DNA of 64,000 nt, from assembly GCA_035772405.1 (NCBI GenBank), contig JAYKKM010000224.1, positions 3,492,501 to 3,556,500 on the forward strand, written 5' to 3'. Origin of the DNA: Chrysogorgia sp. JL179-B06 (lineage: Eukaryota > Cnidaria > Anthozoa > Scleralcyonacea > Chrysogorgiidae). Position numbers and translations under genes: made by a program. Positions 11,965 to 24,447 of the stretch are shown piece after piece; position 1 is the stretch's first letter, and every line of letters begins with the position of its first letter. The notes beneath the pieces were generated by a model that made no database searches, was not told where the DNA came from, and was given only the letters and a program-made list of their open reading frames with translations.

Positions 11965-12160
11965 TGATATAAAACAAGCGTTCACTGATAGAAGTTGTTA
12001 TTTTTTTACGAGCTTTCGGCTGTCAGACTACAGCCTTCAACGGGTTAAGAAAAATAAGATTTCCATATTTTTATTAACCCAATGAAGGCTGTAGTCTGGC
12101 AGCTGAAAGCTCGTAACAATAAAAACTTCTATCAGTGAATGCTTGTTTTATATCATAATA
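11965..12160. repeat. Foldback element inside EnSpm
   Basis: ATATAAAACAAGCGTTCACTG at about 11,967 is mirrored by CAGTGAATGCTTGTTTTATAT at about 12,135. The inner arms ACGAGCTTTCGGCTGTCAGACTACAG and its complement pair around an AT-rich loop near 12,050. Confidence 0.8.
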
Positions 12161-12569
12161 ATAATGGTACTAAGCTACTGTCCCAATTAATTGTTTTGTT
12201 TGGGCTTTAACATGCAAAAATACTGTAACAGTGGCTGTGGTACTTAAAGCTACTGTTCCAATTGATTGTTTTGAGGCTTTAAAACTCTTATTCTTTGTGG
12301 TCGCCTGGCCTCCACACATTTCATATTCACTTTTTGTATCACCTGACTTGGTGTTGGGCCTTCTTTACAAAACCTGGAGCAAACCTTACCTGCAGAAAAT
12401 TAAGTACCATTGAAACACTTAGTTAAAACCAGAATGCAAATCAAACATTTAAATGTCATAGAAGATGGTTTCAGCATATGGGTCAGAACTGTTCAATATG
12501 AACTTTAAAAGACTTTTTGGGTATAGGTTTGCTAAAAATACAGTATATTAAAATAATTAAATAACTTAC

Positions 12570-12962
12570 CAACAAGTGTTTGTATGATGAGGGGTGTCAG
12601 TGGTGGGTGGGCACTTCCAGTCTTGCTCTTCTTTTCATTCCCTTTCGCATAGGAGGCAGAAAGCGTTTCTTTATTGAAAACAATATCAATTGCGGCATTG
12701 ATATATCCAGACCAACATTTAAAGGCGGAACAATATGCCCGTTGGTGCGAGTACCAGTATACCCCAGAGCCTTCCATTACTTCCACCATCTGTAAGATAC
12801 AATAATTCAAACTTCAAGATTCTGTTTCAGCACATTGTTCAACAGTCTGTATTAGGCATACTAATACTGACAACATTACCTTATATTCTGCAGCCAATCT
12901 TTCATCGAGAACTCCAGCTGCTGGTCTGAGTTTTATCACCTCTTCTGATGTTTTGGCTTTTA
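12570..12962 (-). pseudogene. EnSpm second protein: BEN-like domain exons
   Basis: Two minus-strand exons fit splice signals. Exon 12,880-12,962 encodes EEVIKLRPAAGVLDERLAAEY. Exon 12,570-12,789 encodes VYWYSHQRAYCSAFKCWSG, then INAAIDIVFNKETLSASYAKG and PPLTPLIIQTLVG, then GTAAGT. The pattern (small-residue helix, F-x-x-E-x-L-A-x-S...G, then PL-x-P...I) resembles a BEN domain, a DNA/protein-binding module. It probably forms the C-terminal part of the protein whose N-terminal exon is 14,662-15,609. The BEN assignment is by eye and tentative. Listed as pseudogene because its transposon is dead, though these exons look intact. Confidence 0.45.
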
Positions 12963-13105
12963 CTATAACAAAATAATGCAACAAGTTAAAACAGTTTTTC
13001 ATAATATTACATGCTGTTTTATAAGTTTACACACATGATTTACAGTGAAACAAGATATTAAGGGATTAGCTACACAAACTAGCAAATTGCACTCTTGTCT
13101 CTTAA

Positions 13106-13551
13106 CTCTTTCCTTACGGCTGAAAAACATCAAAAATTGAACGACCACGTTGTTCTATTGATATCTCTTGAAATAACCATAACTGTTGCGAAAGCTATAC
13201 ATTTTCTGGAAGCCCAATAAACCGGCTTTTACTTGTTCTTTTAAATTTCCCGAACAAAACACATTATGTTAATATAAATTAGCATTAATTATCATAAATC
13301 AGGTTGAAAAATTTACATTTTTCCAGAAAAGACCATCTTGCACGCCCGCGTAGCATCTTGAAAACTCAAAATGCCACCAATCGCAGAGTTGTTTATGAAA
13401 TCAAATCAAACTTGGCGTGTGCGTGGATTTCATGTTCCTGGCGCTTGTCGAATTTCAATTTTTAATCTTGCGTTACCGTGTGCCGTGTTTTTCGATTGAC
13501 GACTTTGCGGGTCTTCAGTGACCCATTTTAACTGCGCCCGTAGGGAAAGAG
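13106..13551. mobile_element. TTAA-flanked MITE
   Basis: TTAA at 13,102-13,105 and 13,552-13,555 flank inverted ends CTCTTTCC-TACGG and CCGTAGGGAAAGAG. No coding capacity. The TTAA duplication suggests a Kolobok or piggyBac-type MITE nested in an EnSpm intron or spacer. Confidence 0.75.
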
Positions 13552-14272
13552 TTAATGGGTAAACAAGTTTATCTTAAAATGGTCTTTGGAAGAAATTTAG
13601 GTTTAATTGTAAAAATATATGGACAGTAGTCCATCAGTATTATTTATAATAATAATAATAATAATTATTATTATTTATAATTATACAGGTTAACTTCTTC
13701 AGAAAACTAAGATTCTGGTATTAACCTCAATCACCTAAAAGAGAATGTTAACTTTTAAGCCAATAATTGTCTGTAAATACTCATACTCTAATTATGTTAA
13801 ATTTTGGTTAGTGACAAAACGTTAGCTACCTACTGCAGTAACGTTTTATCAACAACCTTTGCATGAAGGTCGAACTCGGTGACTATTTTAAATTGATTGC
13901 GTCTTAACGTGGTATATTCACCAGTCTATATTCAACCTTCCTGATGACGCATCATTATTCATTAACTAATGGTATTCTTAAGAATTTTTGGCTGGGCAAA
14001 AACTTAGAAGAATTTGGTTTCCACCAAATCTCAATTGGTGGAGTTGATTCTCGTAAATGTATGTACCCAGCACAAAAAAATTCTTGCTTATATACTATAT
14101 CTGTTTTGAAAATAAAATTTCTAATTGGTTTTTCAATTGCTGTCAACTCTGAGTATTTTCTTTGTTTAGCCATACACTTGTATACCTGAACAGCACAATA
14201 TTATAACACAACACTTTAAAAATCAAAACTGCTTTTAAAAACGCCATACATTATTGCTTTCTGTTCAGATAA

Positions 14273-14656
14273 GGCCCTGTTTACATGAGACTGTCATGAA
14301 GTCAGACCGGGACGAGAAACAAAATTGTCTGGATGTTTACATGAGACCAGGACAAAATCACGAAACTCTTCCCAAGCTCTTTTGAATATTTGTGCATATA
14401 AAATGGCAGCATTTTGAGCTGTACTATCCCATGTATGCATGAGCTCACTGTGCTGAGTCTCAGACCGGTCTAGTAATAATGTGTGTTTACATGAAGAAAA
14501 TCTTGTCCCGGTCCAAAGATACTGTAGTCGTTTCAGTTCAAGTACCGGAATGACTTCAGACTGGTCGGAGCACTTTTTCATCCCAGTCTCATAACAATAC
14601 AACCGAAAAGAAATCGTCCCGGTCTGACTTCATCCCCGTCTCATGTAAACGGGGCC
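14273..14656. mobile_element. PIF/Harbinger-like MITE with TAA duplication
   Basis: Inverted ends GGCCCTGTTTACATGAGAC and GTCTCATGTAAACGGGGCC are flanked by TAA at 14,270-14,272 and 14,657-14,659. A three-base TWA duplication and such termini are typical of Harbinger MITEs. Internal copies of the GTTTACATGA phrase recur. Confidence 0.8.
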
Positions 14657-14661
14657 TAAGA

Positions 14662-15609
14662 TTAACAAATGAGATATAAAATTATATACTTACGTGCAAT
14701 GTTTAGTCTCCTATGTGTTTTATTTAATCTTTTCCGTAGGGCTTCAATTTCATGCTGGCGTTCTTTGCAGCAATCACCAATGGCTTTAGGAAGGCTTGCA
14801 CTTTCTTCTTCTTCGTCAGATTCCTGATCGTCGTCACTACTCTCTGCAACTGCACGCTGAAAATGTAAGCCCCTCCTAGGCTCACCAGTATTTTTTGGTT
14901 TAGGTGTAGCAGCAACTTGCAAAGGCTGTCTGTTGACAATAGAGTGGTTGCCAGTGTCATTTTCTCTAATATTAGGAATGTTTGTTTGAGCTCGTGACAT
15001 AGGAGGCTGGACTATTGGAGAGGTATTTTGTTGCCAGACAGGTGTACTACATGAGCTTAGAACAGAGCGGTTGCCAGTGTCATATTCTCTAATGTTAGGA
15101 ATGTTTGTTTGAGCTCGTGGCATAGGAGGCTGGACTATTGGAGAGGTATTTTGTTGCCAGACAGGTGTACTACATGAGCTTAGAACAGAGTGGTTGCCAG
15201 TGTCATTTACTCTTATGTTAGCTGGAGCTTGTGGCATAGGAGACTGCAATATTGGAGAAATGTTTTGTCGCCGAATGGGTTCAGGCGTGAAATCAAGCTC
15301 CTGTTCAGAATTAGAAGGGGTAGTTGCCCACCTCAATGCTGCCTGTGATTTTCTTGCTTCCAAGATGGCTTTCTGTCGCTGTTGCTCTTCTTCTTTCTTT
15401 TTTCTTTTCTCTTCCCTTTCTTTGGCTTTTCCATCTTTCTCACTCACATTATTTGTCTCCTTCGTGGTCTTTTTTTCCCCTTTCTGTCCACTTCTTTCAT
15501 CCTGTTCAGGTTGTTGTCTTCTCCCATTCATTCCAGTTTCTTGAATTTTGTCCGGTCCTTCTGTTGGTCCACATTTCCTTGCTTTTTCCAACCGCATTCT
15601 CTCTTTCAT
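14662..15609 (-). CDS. EnSpm second protein, N-terminal exon (charged, repeat-bearing)
   Basis: A 315-residue frame: a highly charged Lys/Glu helix (residues ~35-90, coiled-coil-like, KEREEKRKKKEEEQQRQK), then three ~40-residue repeats containing VNDTGNHSVLSSCSTPVWQQ-type and QNTSPI(V/L)QPPMPRA phrases (residues ~110-225). An acidic stretch (SSDDDQESDEEEES) and a final leucine-rich helix (EIEALRKRLNKTHRRLNIA) follow, just before a GTAAGT donor at about 14,690. It likely splices on to the BEN-like exons. A possible upstream start exon (16,450-16,501) lies beside the transposase start, but its splice phase does not match cleanly. Such accessory proteins accompany animal EnSpm transposases; function unknown. 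Confidence 0.6.
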   Translation of the reverse strand: MKERMRLEKARKCGPTEGPDKIQETGMNGRRQQPEQDERSGQKGEKKTTKETNNVSEKDGKAKEREEKRKKKEEEQQRQKAILEARKSQAALRWATTPSNSEQELDFTPEPIRRQNISPILQSPMPQAPANIRVNDTGNHSVLSSCSTPVWQQNTSPIVQPPMPRAQTNIPNIREYDTGNRSVLSSCSTPVWQQNTSPIVQPPMSRAQTNIPNIRENDTGNHSIVNRQPLQVAATPKPKNTGEPRRGLHFQRAVAESSDDDQESDEEEESASLPKAIGDCCKERQHEIEALRKRLNKTHRRLNIARKYIILYLIC

Positions 15610-18600
15610 GAGCTCATTTCTATCATATATTGAAGTAAATCAGAAAATATACAACACAACATTATTGATGACCATTTTCGAATGAGATCAACTCATTAAG
15701 GGCAACGGTGCATATACATTAGTTATCTAACCCAGATGAGTTTTTTCAGCAAGATAGACCTTTTCTCTTAGGAGTGTTTATATGGAGGCAAGACAGCCTG
15801 GGTACCCAAGCTTTATTTCTTGTAATCATCTAGTTGTATTTATACATCTACTGTATGTGAACCGGGTTAGCCAACCTAGATTTCGGTTTGCAAGACCAAG
15901 TGCTTGGTTACCCGGGTTGGGAATTTTCAGAAAACCAGCTCGAATCAAAGCTATTTAACAAGTGGAAGGCCAAGATCAAATATGGCAGTTGTGTGCAAAC
16001 CATGTGGCACACTTGCCAACGAAACCAAAAACTTAAACTTGAGAATAAACGACGTAAATAGTTCAGGTTATAACCTATTAATATATATCCCTCTTGTGTA
16101 TTAAAATTAAGGTTCAAGCTTGTTGTGTTTAAGCCTATATAATGACTTCAATTACGTTTGATGCACTGTAACTGTCCACGCTTCGCAATAATTAATATAG
16201 CAATAGATTCGTTTATTTACGTTGTTTTCCAATTAAAAACCTTCTGGAAGTTTTTCTATTGTTATATGTCCCGATGCAATGAAATAGTAAAAGTCATAAG
16301 AGTTCTTAATAAACAAATTTCGTGCTGATTCATCGATAGATTATTCTGTCGTTGAATGGTTGAATCAAACATCACGTACGACTGTTCGACAATTAAGGGC
16401 CCTCGTCTCTTCTCTGGCAACTCGTACACTATAACTACCGATCACTTACCTTCTCTAAGATGTGCTGGAGCATTTCTTTTTCTAGAGTTTCCATTGACCA
16501 TTTTAATAACCGAGTTTTTAATAACTTTAAGAAGAGCAGACGTGCGACAACAGTGGACTTCCTAGGTGAACTTCGAATGAATCGATGGAGGTCAAAATTC
16601 CGCGCTTGTATAATGCGATAAGATCATTGGCCGTAGTAAACCATTGGCCGTGATGTTACGGAGGGACGTGACGAGGACTACACGCGCGGGCACACTCGAG
16701 GCATACATTCTCAAACATGGCGGACGAGCATGTTAGAAAACCTCGAGTGCGATATAAAGAGTATATGCGCCATTCTAATCCGTTTAAATTCCGAGCAGCA
16801 AGAATAGCAGCAAAAAGACAAAAGAGTGTTCAGCCTCTACCCCGCCGAGAATCGGATGCTCCACCACCTATTGCGAGCTATTTAAACGATGGCGAATTGT
16901 TTAATCATCATGAACATGGATATGAGCAAGATGAAGTGGACAACGCAAAAGACAATTCTCCAGTTTCTCTTAGTCAAACCACAGGATTCGTTAGTCAAGA
17001 AATAGATATGCAAGACACTGTTGATACACAGGATGTAGGATCAGAGACTAACGATGAAATAGACAACACCACCTACACACATAGCCAGGAAGAAGACGAC
17101 CTGCTGGACATCACAGACACAGACAGTGAAAATAATTTCGAACTTTTTGTCAAGGATGTGGACGACGAATGTCCAGACTCGTTTAGCGACTGTGGAAACA
17201 GCGATTCTGACTCTGAATCAATCCCAGAGCAATGTGGAACAGAGCCCAATGACCTGCTTTATGCAGGTGCTCCAATCACAAGCACCATGAGTATTACATT
17301 ATTATTGTCATTCGTGATGAAACACAAGCTGACTCGTGAAGCTTTCAACGATTTGCTTGCAGTAATAGAGGCTCACTGTCCCTGTCCAAATAACTGCAAA
17401 ACAACGGTGAAGAAGCTGCTTGATTTTTTAAGCCAAGCCAAAGGAGGTGTTAATAAGCACTACTAATTCTGTAGCTATACTGCAAGGCTTGTTATGGAAA
17501 AGGCATTGGTGCTGAAGTGAATGGAAGCTGCAGTATTTGTGGTAAAGTTATATCTGACAAAGCTAAAGAATTCTTCCTTGAAGTACCCATTTCAAACCAG
17601 TTGCAAAAGTTCTTTGGTGGTAAGTATTTTTAAGCCATTAATTATTAAACAATTTGGTAGTTTCGCCCACAGTTGTTTCGCCCATGTAGCAGAGTCGAAT
17701 TGCAGTTGTTTTCCTACAGTTTAATCCTAAAACTAAGGTTAATAGACATAACTCTGCTACATAGGCATACGACAGGAAAGTGTTAAAGAAATGATCAGAA
17801 AGTTGTTACTTTCTCAAGATAAAGCGACTATTTGTCACATATTAGTTTCTCATCCACACTGTGTGCCCAAAATGACGCCCGCATTTCTCATCATCATGTA
17901 ATTTATGCCTAAGTCAAATGTGTTATTATCAAGACAAATACAGGTTCTTCCACATTACGAATAATGGATAATTGAGTCATAAAGTAACTCAATACAAACT
18001 AGGTTTAGGGTTATATTTGAGTTGTGGGCAAAACCATTTGTGTGTAAAATGACTGCAACTCTGCACCACTACTTAACCTTAGGGATGTAGCCAGTGAAAA
18101 TAAGTGCCAGGTAAATTTATTTTGAACTGAACAAGCACCAAGTGTTGAATCTTGTGCTGTTCAGTTTGAATTTTGTGCTATTAATTTCTAGCATATATGC
18201 AAGGGACTTTTGAAATAATTATCCTGAGTGCTTTAAGTGTAAAGTGGTTGTGCCCATCACAGCCCAGTTAGTATGACTACATTCCTGACTAAAGGTACCA
18301 GCATAATGTCTCATTGAAGTTGGTCATGTATAAAACACTTAAAACCACTTTAATCCTACAGACCCTGAATTTGTCCAAGGCTTGAAGTACCGGTTTCAAA
18401 GAGTGAAGAGGGCTGAAAGAAATATTGAAGATGTTTATGATGGGCTGCTCTACCAAAGTAAATGTGGGCAAGGTGGATTCCTTTCAGAACAACAGAACAT
18501 CTCCTTGAAGCTCAACACAGATGGTGTGGCAATATTTCGTTCATCACAGTTTGGAATCTGGCCTTTGTTTATGCTCATCAATGAACTTCCCCCAACATTA

Positions 18601-18734
18601 CGGTAAGTCCACAATTTCAAAGTGATATGTACTGTATTTACAGAAAATTCTGAACCAAATACTGTATACAAATACCAACCAAATATAATTACAAACTGTA
18701 AATATATACTTTGGAAAACTTTCCTGAGCCTTAA

Positions 18735-19058
18735 AGGTGCTGTCCAGTCCGTTCTGCATATGTGTGATATTTCAAACATGCGGGACTCCATATGTCAACA
18801 AACTTCAACGGAATAGATTTGCGCGGACAGTTCGAAAGCAAGTATTCGTCAAAGGTGATGAAGGCGTGAGTGGTAGTTAAACATGTTTATAGGAACGGAA
18901 CAGCTTTTTAGGTGGAAAAGCTCAGATGTGGAAAATAAACCTGCAATATTTCATGTTCAATGATTATAAAACAAACCCGCAATATTTCATGTTCAATGAT
19001 TATATAATGCAATGTAAACAGAAACGTGGACATGCGCAGATCAGACTGGACGGCACCT
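18735..19058. mobile_element. TTAA-flanked MITE in transposase intron
   Basis: TTAA at 18,731-18,734 and 19,059-19,062 flank inverted termini AGGTGCTGTCCAGTC and GACTGGACGGCACCT. An internal near-duplicate of AATATTTCATGTTCAATGATTATA appears twice near 18,950-19,005. Non-coding. Confidence 0.85.
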
Positions 19059-19384
19059 TTAAGGGAAGATTACCAAACCTGTGACCTTGTTAATTCTTCC
19101 CAATGCTTTAACTACCCAGCTGCAATCTAAACAACTCTACAAATAAATTGTTATCAGACTAACAACTTTGGAATTAAGATGTGTACCTTTTCTTTTTCAT
19201 TGTAGAATGGAAAGAAAGTACAGAATACTTGGAGGACTGTGGTTTGGTGAACAGAAACCTTTCTTTTCAACCTTCTTTAAGCCGTTTGTCGAAACATTAT
19301 GCTAAACAGAAACACAAGGTAAATTGCAAAACATCTAATATGTACACAGCTCGTTTATGTTTAAATTTAATTAACGATCTCACA

Positions 19385-20005
19385 CGGTGATCAACTACAT
19401 CGCAGTGACGAACGTCACAAGCTGGCTTTATCAATGAGACACTTACAGTACTATGTTGCCCGCTGCAGATCGGCAGGGATGGAGACGGTAGCCGGTTGCA
19501 CCGACCGCGATGCATGCTGGGGCTCCTGGAAAGGATTCAGGATTTCCAGAACCCTAAACGGTACCCTCTCCATCCCGTGATCAGCAAGTCACCCGTGAAA
19601 CACGGGGAAGAGAATTAAAAATAACACACAAAACAAGTAAAGGCACTTACCCACAGGTAGAAGATACCTGAAGTGCCAACGGCTGAAGTAACTGCGACCT
19701 TGATCGAGCTAAAAATAAAGACGACAAGGCGAAAGGCAAAGAGGGTGGGCCCAATTCAATGGGATGGGACGATAAACGAAAAACGCATAATATTTCGAAG
19801 CAAACCGGGCTGTTATATATATACAAGGTGGGTACTGATCCCCGAGGTAATACACCCGACCTGGTTAACCCGAAACAGCGTACACCTTTTAGACGTTAAC
19901 TTCCTTTATTATTAATAATAAATACATTTTAAAATAAGTATACATAAAATATTAATTTATTTTTTAAGCCGGTCAACTCAAAGATGTTTTTTCTTATTTC
20001 ATATT
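19385..20005. other. Transposase intron segment of distinct composition
   Basis: The intron between exons ending 19,318 and starting 20,036 holds ~500 bp that is clearly more GC-rich than its surroundings. It includes a ACGGGGAAGAG block and splice-like CAG/GTA sites. It looks like a separate insertion, but no terminal repeats or coding region were found. Confidence 0.35.
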
Positions 20006-22669
20006 ATTAATTATCTTTGTCTATAATCATCATAGGGCTTGAAGTTGTGCTTCCAGAAGGAGAAATAGTTAAGGCAAAGGTTATGGTACTGTCTGGTCAT
20101 TTTGATCTTCCGGCTCGTGCTGGTGTTCTGGAGCAAGTCACATACATTGGCCATGATAGTTGCTGCCATTGTGAGGAACATGGACAGACTGTCAAGACAA
20201 GCGCAAGGGGCCATGTGATGACATTTCCTTTCCGTAACACAGATTCAGGACATGTTAAACTACGAACAACGGAAGAGGTAAGAGCGCCTTTATATGATGC
20301 CCTTGAGAGAAATACAACAGTAATGTCATTCCTACACTGTATATGAACTTTTGGTATAACTGTGGAGGGGCGTATGCAGATCTTATACTGAGATCTTATA
20401 CTCAGTTCACAATTTTGGTTAGGCATATATGCGTCATATACACTGGAAATACCTGTATATGTAACTGTGGCAGATTAAAACACAACATTTGTTGTTTTAG
20501 CATGGCACTGGTGTACAAGCTTATGGATAAGTGTTAAGTTGTCTAAGAATATGTCGCTTACTTAAATACACATGTAGGATAAAACCCACATCCAATCCCT
20601 GTTTGCTCGACAGCTCAATAGATAAACTGGCAACTCTTACAATGTAAGCATTCAAGAATTTAATTACAGTTACTGGTAATTGTATTTTGCAGGTTTCTGG
20701 CTTCAAAGCACCAAGTCCTTTGCTACTGCTCCCAAACTTTGATATTGCCCGTGGCATAGGTATTGATGCTATGCATTGTATATATCTTGGTGTGGTTAAA
20801 CAGTTTATTGGTCTGTGGTTTAACTCCAAGCACAGAGGGGAGAAGTGGTATTGTGGAAACAGTGTGGATAAAGTGGACAGACGTCTTTTAGAGATTAAGC
20901 CTCCTGGAATAGTCACCAGAGTTCCTCGAAGCATACAGCATCATGTAAAATTCTGGAAAGGTATTTGACACTATTTGCACTTTTATTACATCAACCCATA
21001 ATGGGATAGGGCACACTGAAGAGTGATCTTCTAATGGTGGCCATTTCTTTTGCAGCAACTGAGTACCGCAATTGGTTATTATATTATTCTCTTCCATGCA
21101 TGAGGGGGATTCTCGATGAAGAGTATCATCAGCATTATGCCCTGCTTGTTGGAGCCATTGTATTGCTTTCAGGAAGGACAATTTCACCTGCACAGCTGGA
21201 AATAGCTGGAAAGTTCTTGATGCATTTTGTTGAGATGCTTGATGTATATTATGGTATGATCAGCGACTGTTTTAATTGCAACTAATATGCATGTGTACAA
21301 TCTATATTCCTTTTATTTCATTTTAGCTCTTCATTTTCTTTATTAAATTTCTAAATCTTTATTCATTTAATGCACATTCTTGCTTATAATTATTAGGTGC
21401 AAGGTATGTGCTGATGAATTAGCACATGCTGCTTCATCTAGCAGAATCAGTGCGGAACCATGGTCCCTTATGGTGCAATTCGTTATTTGTATTCGAAGAT
21501 TGGAATGGTGATATAAGTAATTATTTTCATGGAACGCAAAACTTCCCAAGCCAGGTACTGTATTAAACTGAATGTGGTACATGTTAATTTTCTTGCAATA
21601 TATTAATTTTCAGTCATGCACATAAATTATGCTTGCAAAATAAATTATAGTATTTTTGGTGTTTTTTTTATTTGTAGATAATGACAGCTGTCACCATTCA
21701 TCAGAGACTCCCAGATTTAATTGATGAGATGCCTGCTGGGAATGTGAAAGATATGGTGTTGCGATTGCGTGGATATAATGACAGGTACATTTAATAATGG
21801 GTGCTTCCTAATAAAAGATTAACACAGCACATTATTGCAAATTCAGGGCTGAATTCAATGTTTATTATTTTTGTAGGACAAACAGAACTCGTTTAAAAGA
21901 CGAGTTTTATGTCATTGGTGCATTAAGGAAAGGTGGGTTTGTAAACCCACCTTTTGAAGATGATCTTTTGTTGTTTTTGGGTGTGGAATCCATTTCTGAT
22001 GTAACATTTTTCACAAGGCTGCAAACTGGCAAAGCAATCTTTCACTCAAGAGCATATAAGAGAGCCACAAAAAGGAACAGTTACACAGTTGCATACCAGC
22101 GAGAAACAAGAGTGTGTTATGGGCAAGTTGAAGTTTATTTTGTTAACTTCAATGAACCCATGGAATGTGGTGCTATCATCGCTCCAATGGCAAAGTTAAA
22201 TGAAGATGTCACCAGGTGTCATGAAGTGTTGGGGAGACCTGTTAACCATATTGCTTCTTTGCTTCAGCCAAGCGATGAACAATTTGACATTGTCCTTCTT
22301 GAAAACATTATTGATTTATGCCTTCATATGAAGTTTTCAGATTGTGAGGTGGAATATGCCGCACATTTTCCAAATCATTTGGAAAAAGATCAATGTACAT
22401 TATTATATGTTAAGTAATTTTTTCATGACAGACACATGCAAATAAAGGTTGTAGTTAGTTAGGCCAATTTTTTGATGTTTTTATCCTATTTTAACATTAA
22501 TTTTTTAAGATGTCTTAATTATAAGTAGTACATAGCCTAATATCTGAATAGTTACAATTATATATGAGAAAGTGTTGCTTAAATTTGGGTGATTCAATAT
22601 GCAGTTGTTTTTATCATTAATAAATTTACAACCTGACTGGCATCTTTAATATCTAAGGGGTCATGCCAA

Positions 22670-23168
22670 CATTCCACTTTTTCATGTCCATAGCATTACC
22701 ATAGAATTGATGTGTATGGAATCTCTATGGAAGACCAGAACTATCTCCATGCATTTTTCACCATATAATTCCCATATAATTTATTATGGGAACTATATGG
22801 GAAACTTGTAGCACTCAATTATGTTTCTGCCCATAGAGTAGCCATAGTCATGTTAACTGGATTTTTTATATGGGAACTATATGGCACAACCAACTGTGGA
22901 CTACCATATAATTCCCATAGAAATGGTTGTTCGTAAAAGCATGCCATTCATATGGATTACCTATGGGGCAAGTAATCCCACAGTTTTGCCATAGAATGAA
23001 TAGCACATGCTTTTCTTTCCATAGGCTTCCCATATCTCAAAATTTAACAAGATTAGACACCATATCAGTTCCATATGATTGCAATACTGTCATATATCAT
23101 TTCCACATATGGGTCATATATGGCCCAAACTTTGCCATATGTTTCCCATACTTTTGCTTTGGTAAGGG
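22670..23168. repeat. Right subterminal repeat array of the EnSpm element
   Basis: Dense CCATA(G/T)A, TTCCCATA and TATGGGAA repeats in both orientations, mirroring the left array and ending at GGTAAGGG. The 82-residue frame across it is an artefact. Confidence 0.85.
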
Positions 23169-23941
23169 ACCATAGAAATTTCATCTATTATTATTAGCTT
23201 TAGGTCAGATAATGATAGTCTTAATTGTGTTTTCTTTTGGTCTGACATTGCAGGTACATTATCACCACAAGTGATAGGAATAGCAAGGCCAGTATTTATT
23301 GTTGTTCCATCAATGTTTATTGCAGCAACACCTGTTGGTGCCATGAGAAGAACTGTTGGTAATTCAGGTTTAATAGGAGGATGTCTAAACGTTTTAACTG
23401 CTGTGTGGTATATTGTTTTAATCAAGTGACTTTTTCCTGCACCGCCACCACCAGTTAAGAAAAGATAGATTGGTTCTATTTCAACAGGTCTTAAGCTGTT
23501 CATGTTTTTCATTGTATTCCTACACCATGTAAGAAATGTATCATATGCATGACGTTGCTCCATGTTCAAGGACCTCACAGTTTCACGTAATATATCATCA
23601 GAGATCTCTGTTGGTCGGGTGTAAGAAGTAATTGCTCCAGTGGTATGCTGATTAGATTGTGTGGGGTCAAGATGTGATGGTAATTGTTTATTAAATGATT
23701 TGTATGGGATCGAGTCATCTTGCATTTCACCTTGCAAATCTGAATTTTCTTGATCATTTATTGAATCAAATGAATGAATAATATTGCCCTGATTAGATTT
23801 TAATACTTCAAGTGCCTCACTAACAGCATCTGCATCGATCAGGTTCGAATATTGCTCTATTGTGCTCAACAATAAGTTGGACATCAGGTTCATAGAACGT
23901 AGATGTATATGTTTGATCTGAAGCCAATAGATTACTTTCAT
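23169..23941 (-). pseudogene. Helentron Pif1-like helicase, N-terminal half
   Basis: The minus-strand frame carries LNMEQRHAYDTFLTWC (Q-like motif), FLTGGGGAGKSHLIK (Walker A, motif I), LLMAPTGVAAINIDG (motif Ia) and LKLIIIDEISMV (Walker B, motif II), then stops being helicase exactly at the EnSpm border. The remaining motifs are at 9988-11,142. Pif1-type helicases unwind the displaced strand in rolling-circle transposition. The preceding frame (23,820-24,422) joins through a frameshift near 23,830-23,860. Confidence 0.88.
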
Positions 23942-24422
23942 CTCGCCATGGATAATAGAGCATAAGTAAATGGTGAAAATATGATTCTGGTTCTTTTCTT
24001 TTGTTTGGTGTATGATACCTTAATACAGCCTTAACTTTTCTACATTTCATGTATTCATTGGTGTTAATAAATTTTATTTTTTTGGGAAGGCATTGTGTTG
24101 TATCACTTATGGTACTTTGCAATTCAACCAAGTCATCTGTTAGAACATCAGGTTGGGAATCGTTTGTTTCACTATAATCAATTTTATAATCTTTATAGTA
24201 ATATGCAGCAAATTCTGCCAGACATAATTGATCAACAACTGGAATTGATGTTGGTCTAATGCTGTAACGCTGAATTATATTTGACTTAAAGATATCAGTA
24301 CTATCATCATCTAGTTCATCAAGCTCCACTTGTGTTTTAGTCACACGTACCCTTTTTTCTGGAAAATCTGTACTAACAAAAACAGTTTTTGGAAATATTT
24401 TTCTCAACCAAAGTTCAGGCAT
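23820..24422 (-). pseudogene. Helentron Rep-helicase linker region
   Basis: A 200-residue frame with VDQLCLAEFAAYYYKDY, MKCRKVKAVLRYHTPNKR, then YFHHLLMLYYPWRDE: the conserved block that precedes the helicase in Helitron-type proteins. It starts after a frameshift at the T-run near 24,481 and ends in a frameshift into the helicase. Confidence 0.75.
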
Positions 24423-24447
24423 TGATCTGTAGACACATTCTTGTGGA

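Larger units (their letters stand above)
16717..22417 (+). pseudogene. EnSpm tnp2/DUF4218-type transposase, multi-exon, disabled
   Basis: Exon 1 (from 16,717) has a basic leader and long acidic region ending in CPCPNNCKTTVKKLL. A C-x2-C...C-x2-C zinc ribbon follows at 17,490-17,619 in another frame. Exons 18,362-18,602 (LNTDGVAIFRSSQFGIWPL, first catalytic-Asp block), 19,206-19,318, 20,036-20,319 (SGHFDLPARA), 20,693-20,960 (GIDAMHCIYLG), 21,056-21,253, 21,397-21,554, 21,678-21,784 and 21,877-22,417 all have GT/AG borders and matching phases. Disabling changes: TAA at 19,303, TAG at 21,420 and the frame break before the zinc ribbon. In the family this protein binds subterminal repeats and cuts the ends. 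Confidence 0.85.
11143..23168. mobile_element. EnSpm/CACTA-like DNA transposon, 12.0 kb
   Basis: Ends are CCCTTAC at 11,143 and GTAAGGG ending at 23,168, followed by long subterminal zones of ATATGGGA-type repeats, a CACTA-family trait. The flanks read ...TTCCAAC and ACCATAG..., giving either a 2-bp (AC) duplication or, moving the left border one base, a 3-bp (ACC) duplication as expected for the CMC superfamily. It interrupts the Helentron helicase. Two divergent gene units start near 16.5-16.7 kb: a tnp2/DUF4218-type transposase (plus) and a second protein with a BEN-like domain (minus). It carries at least three MITEs and one foldback. Confidence 0.88.

Noticed and set aside
15194..15633. 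Plus-strand hydrophobic frames that look like membrane proteins
   Set aside because: They are the antisense of the Lys/Glu-rich minus-strand exon 14,662-15,609.
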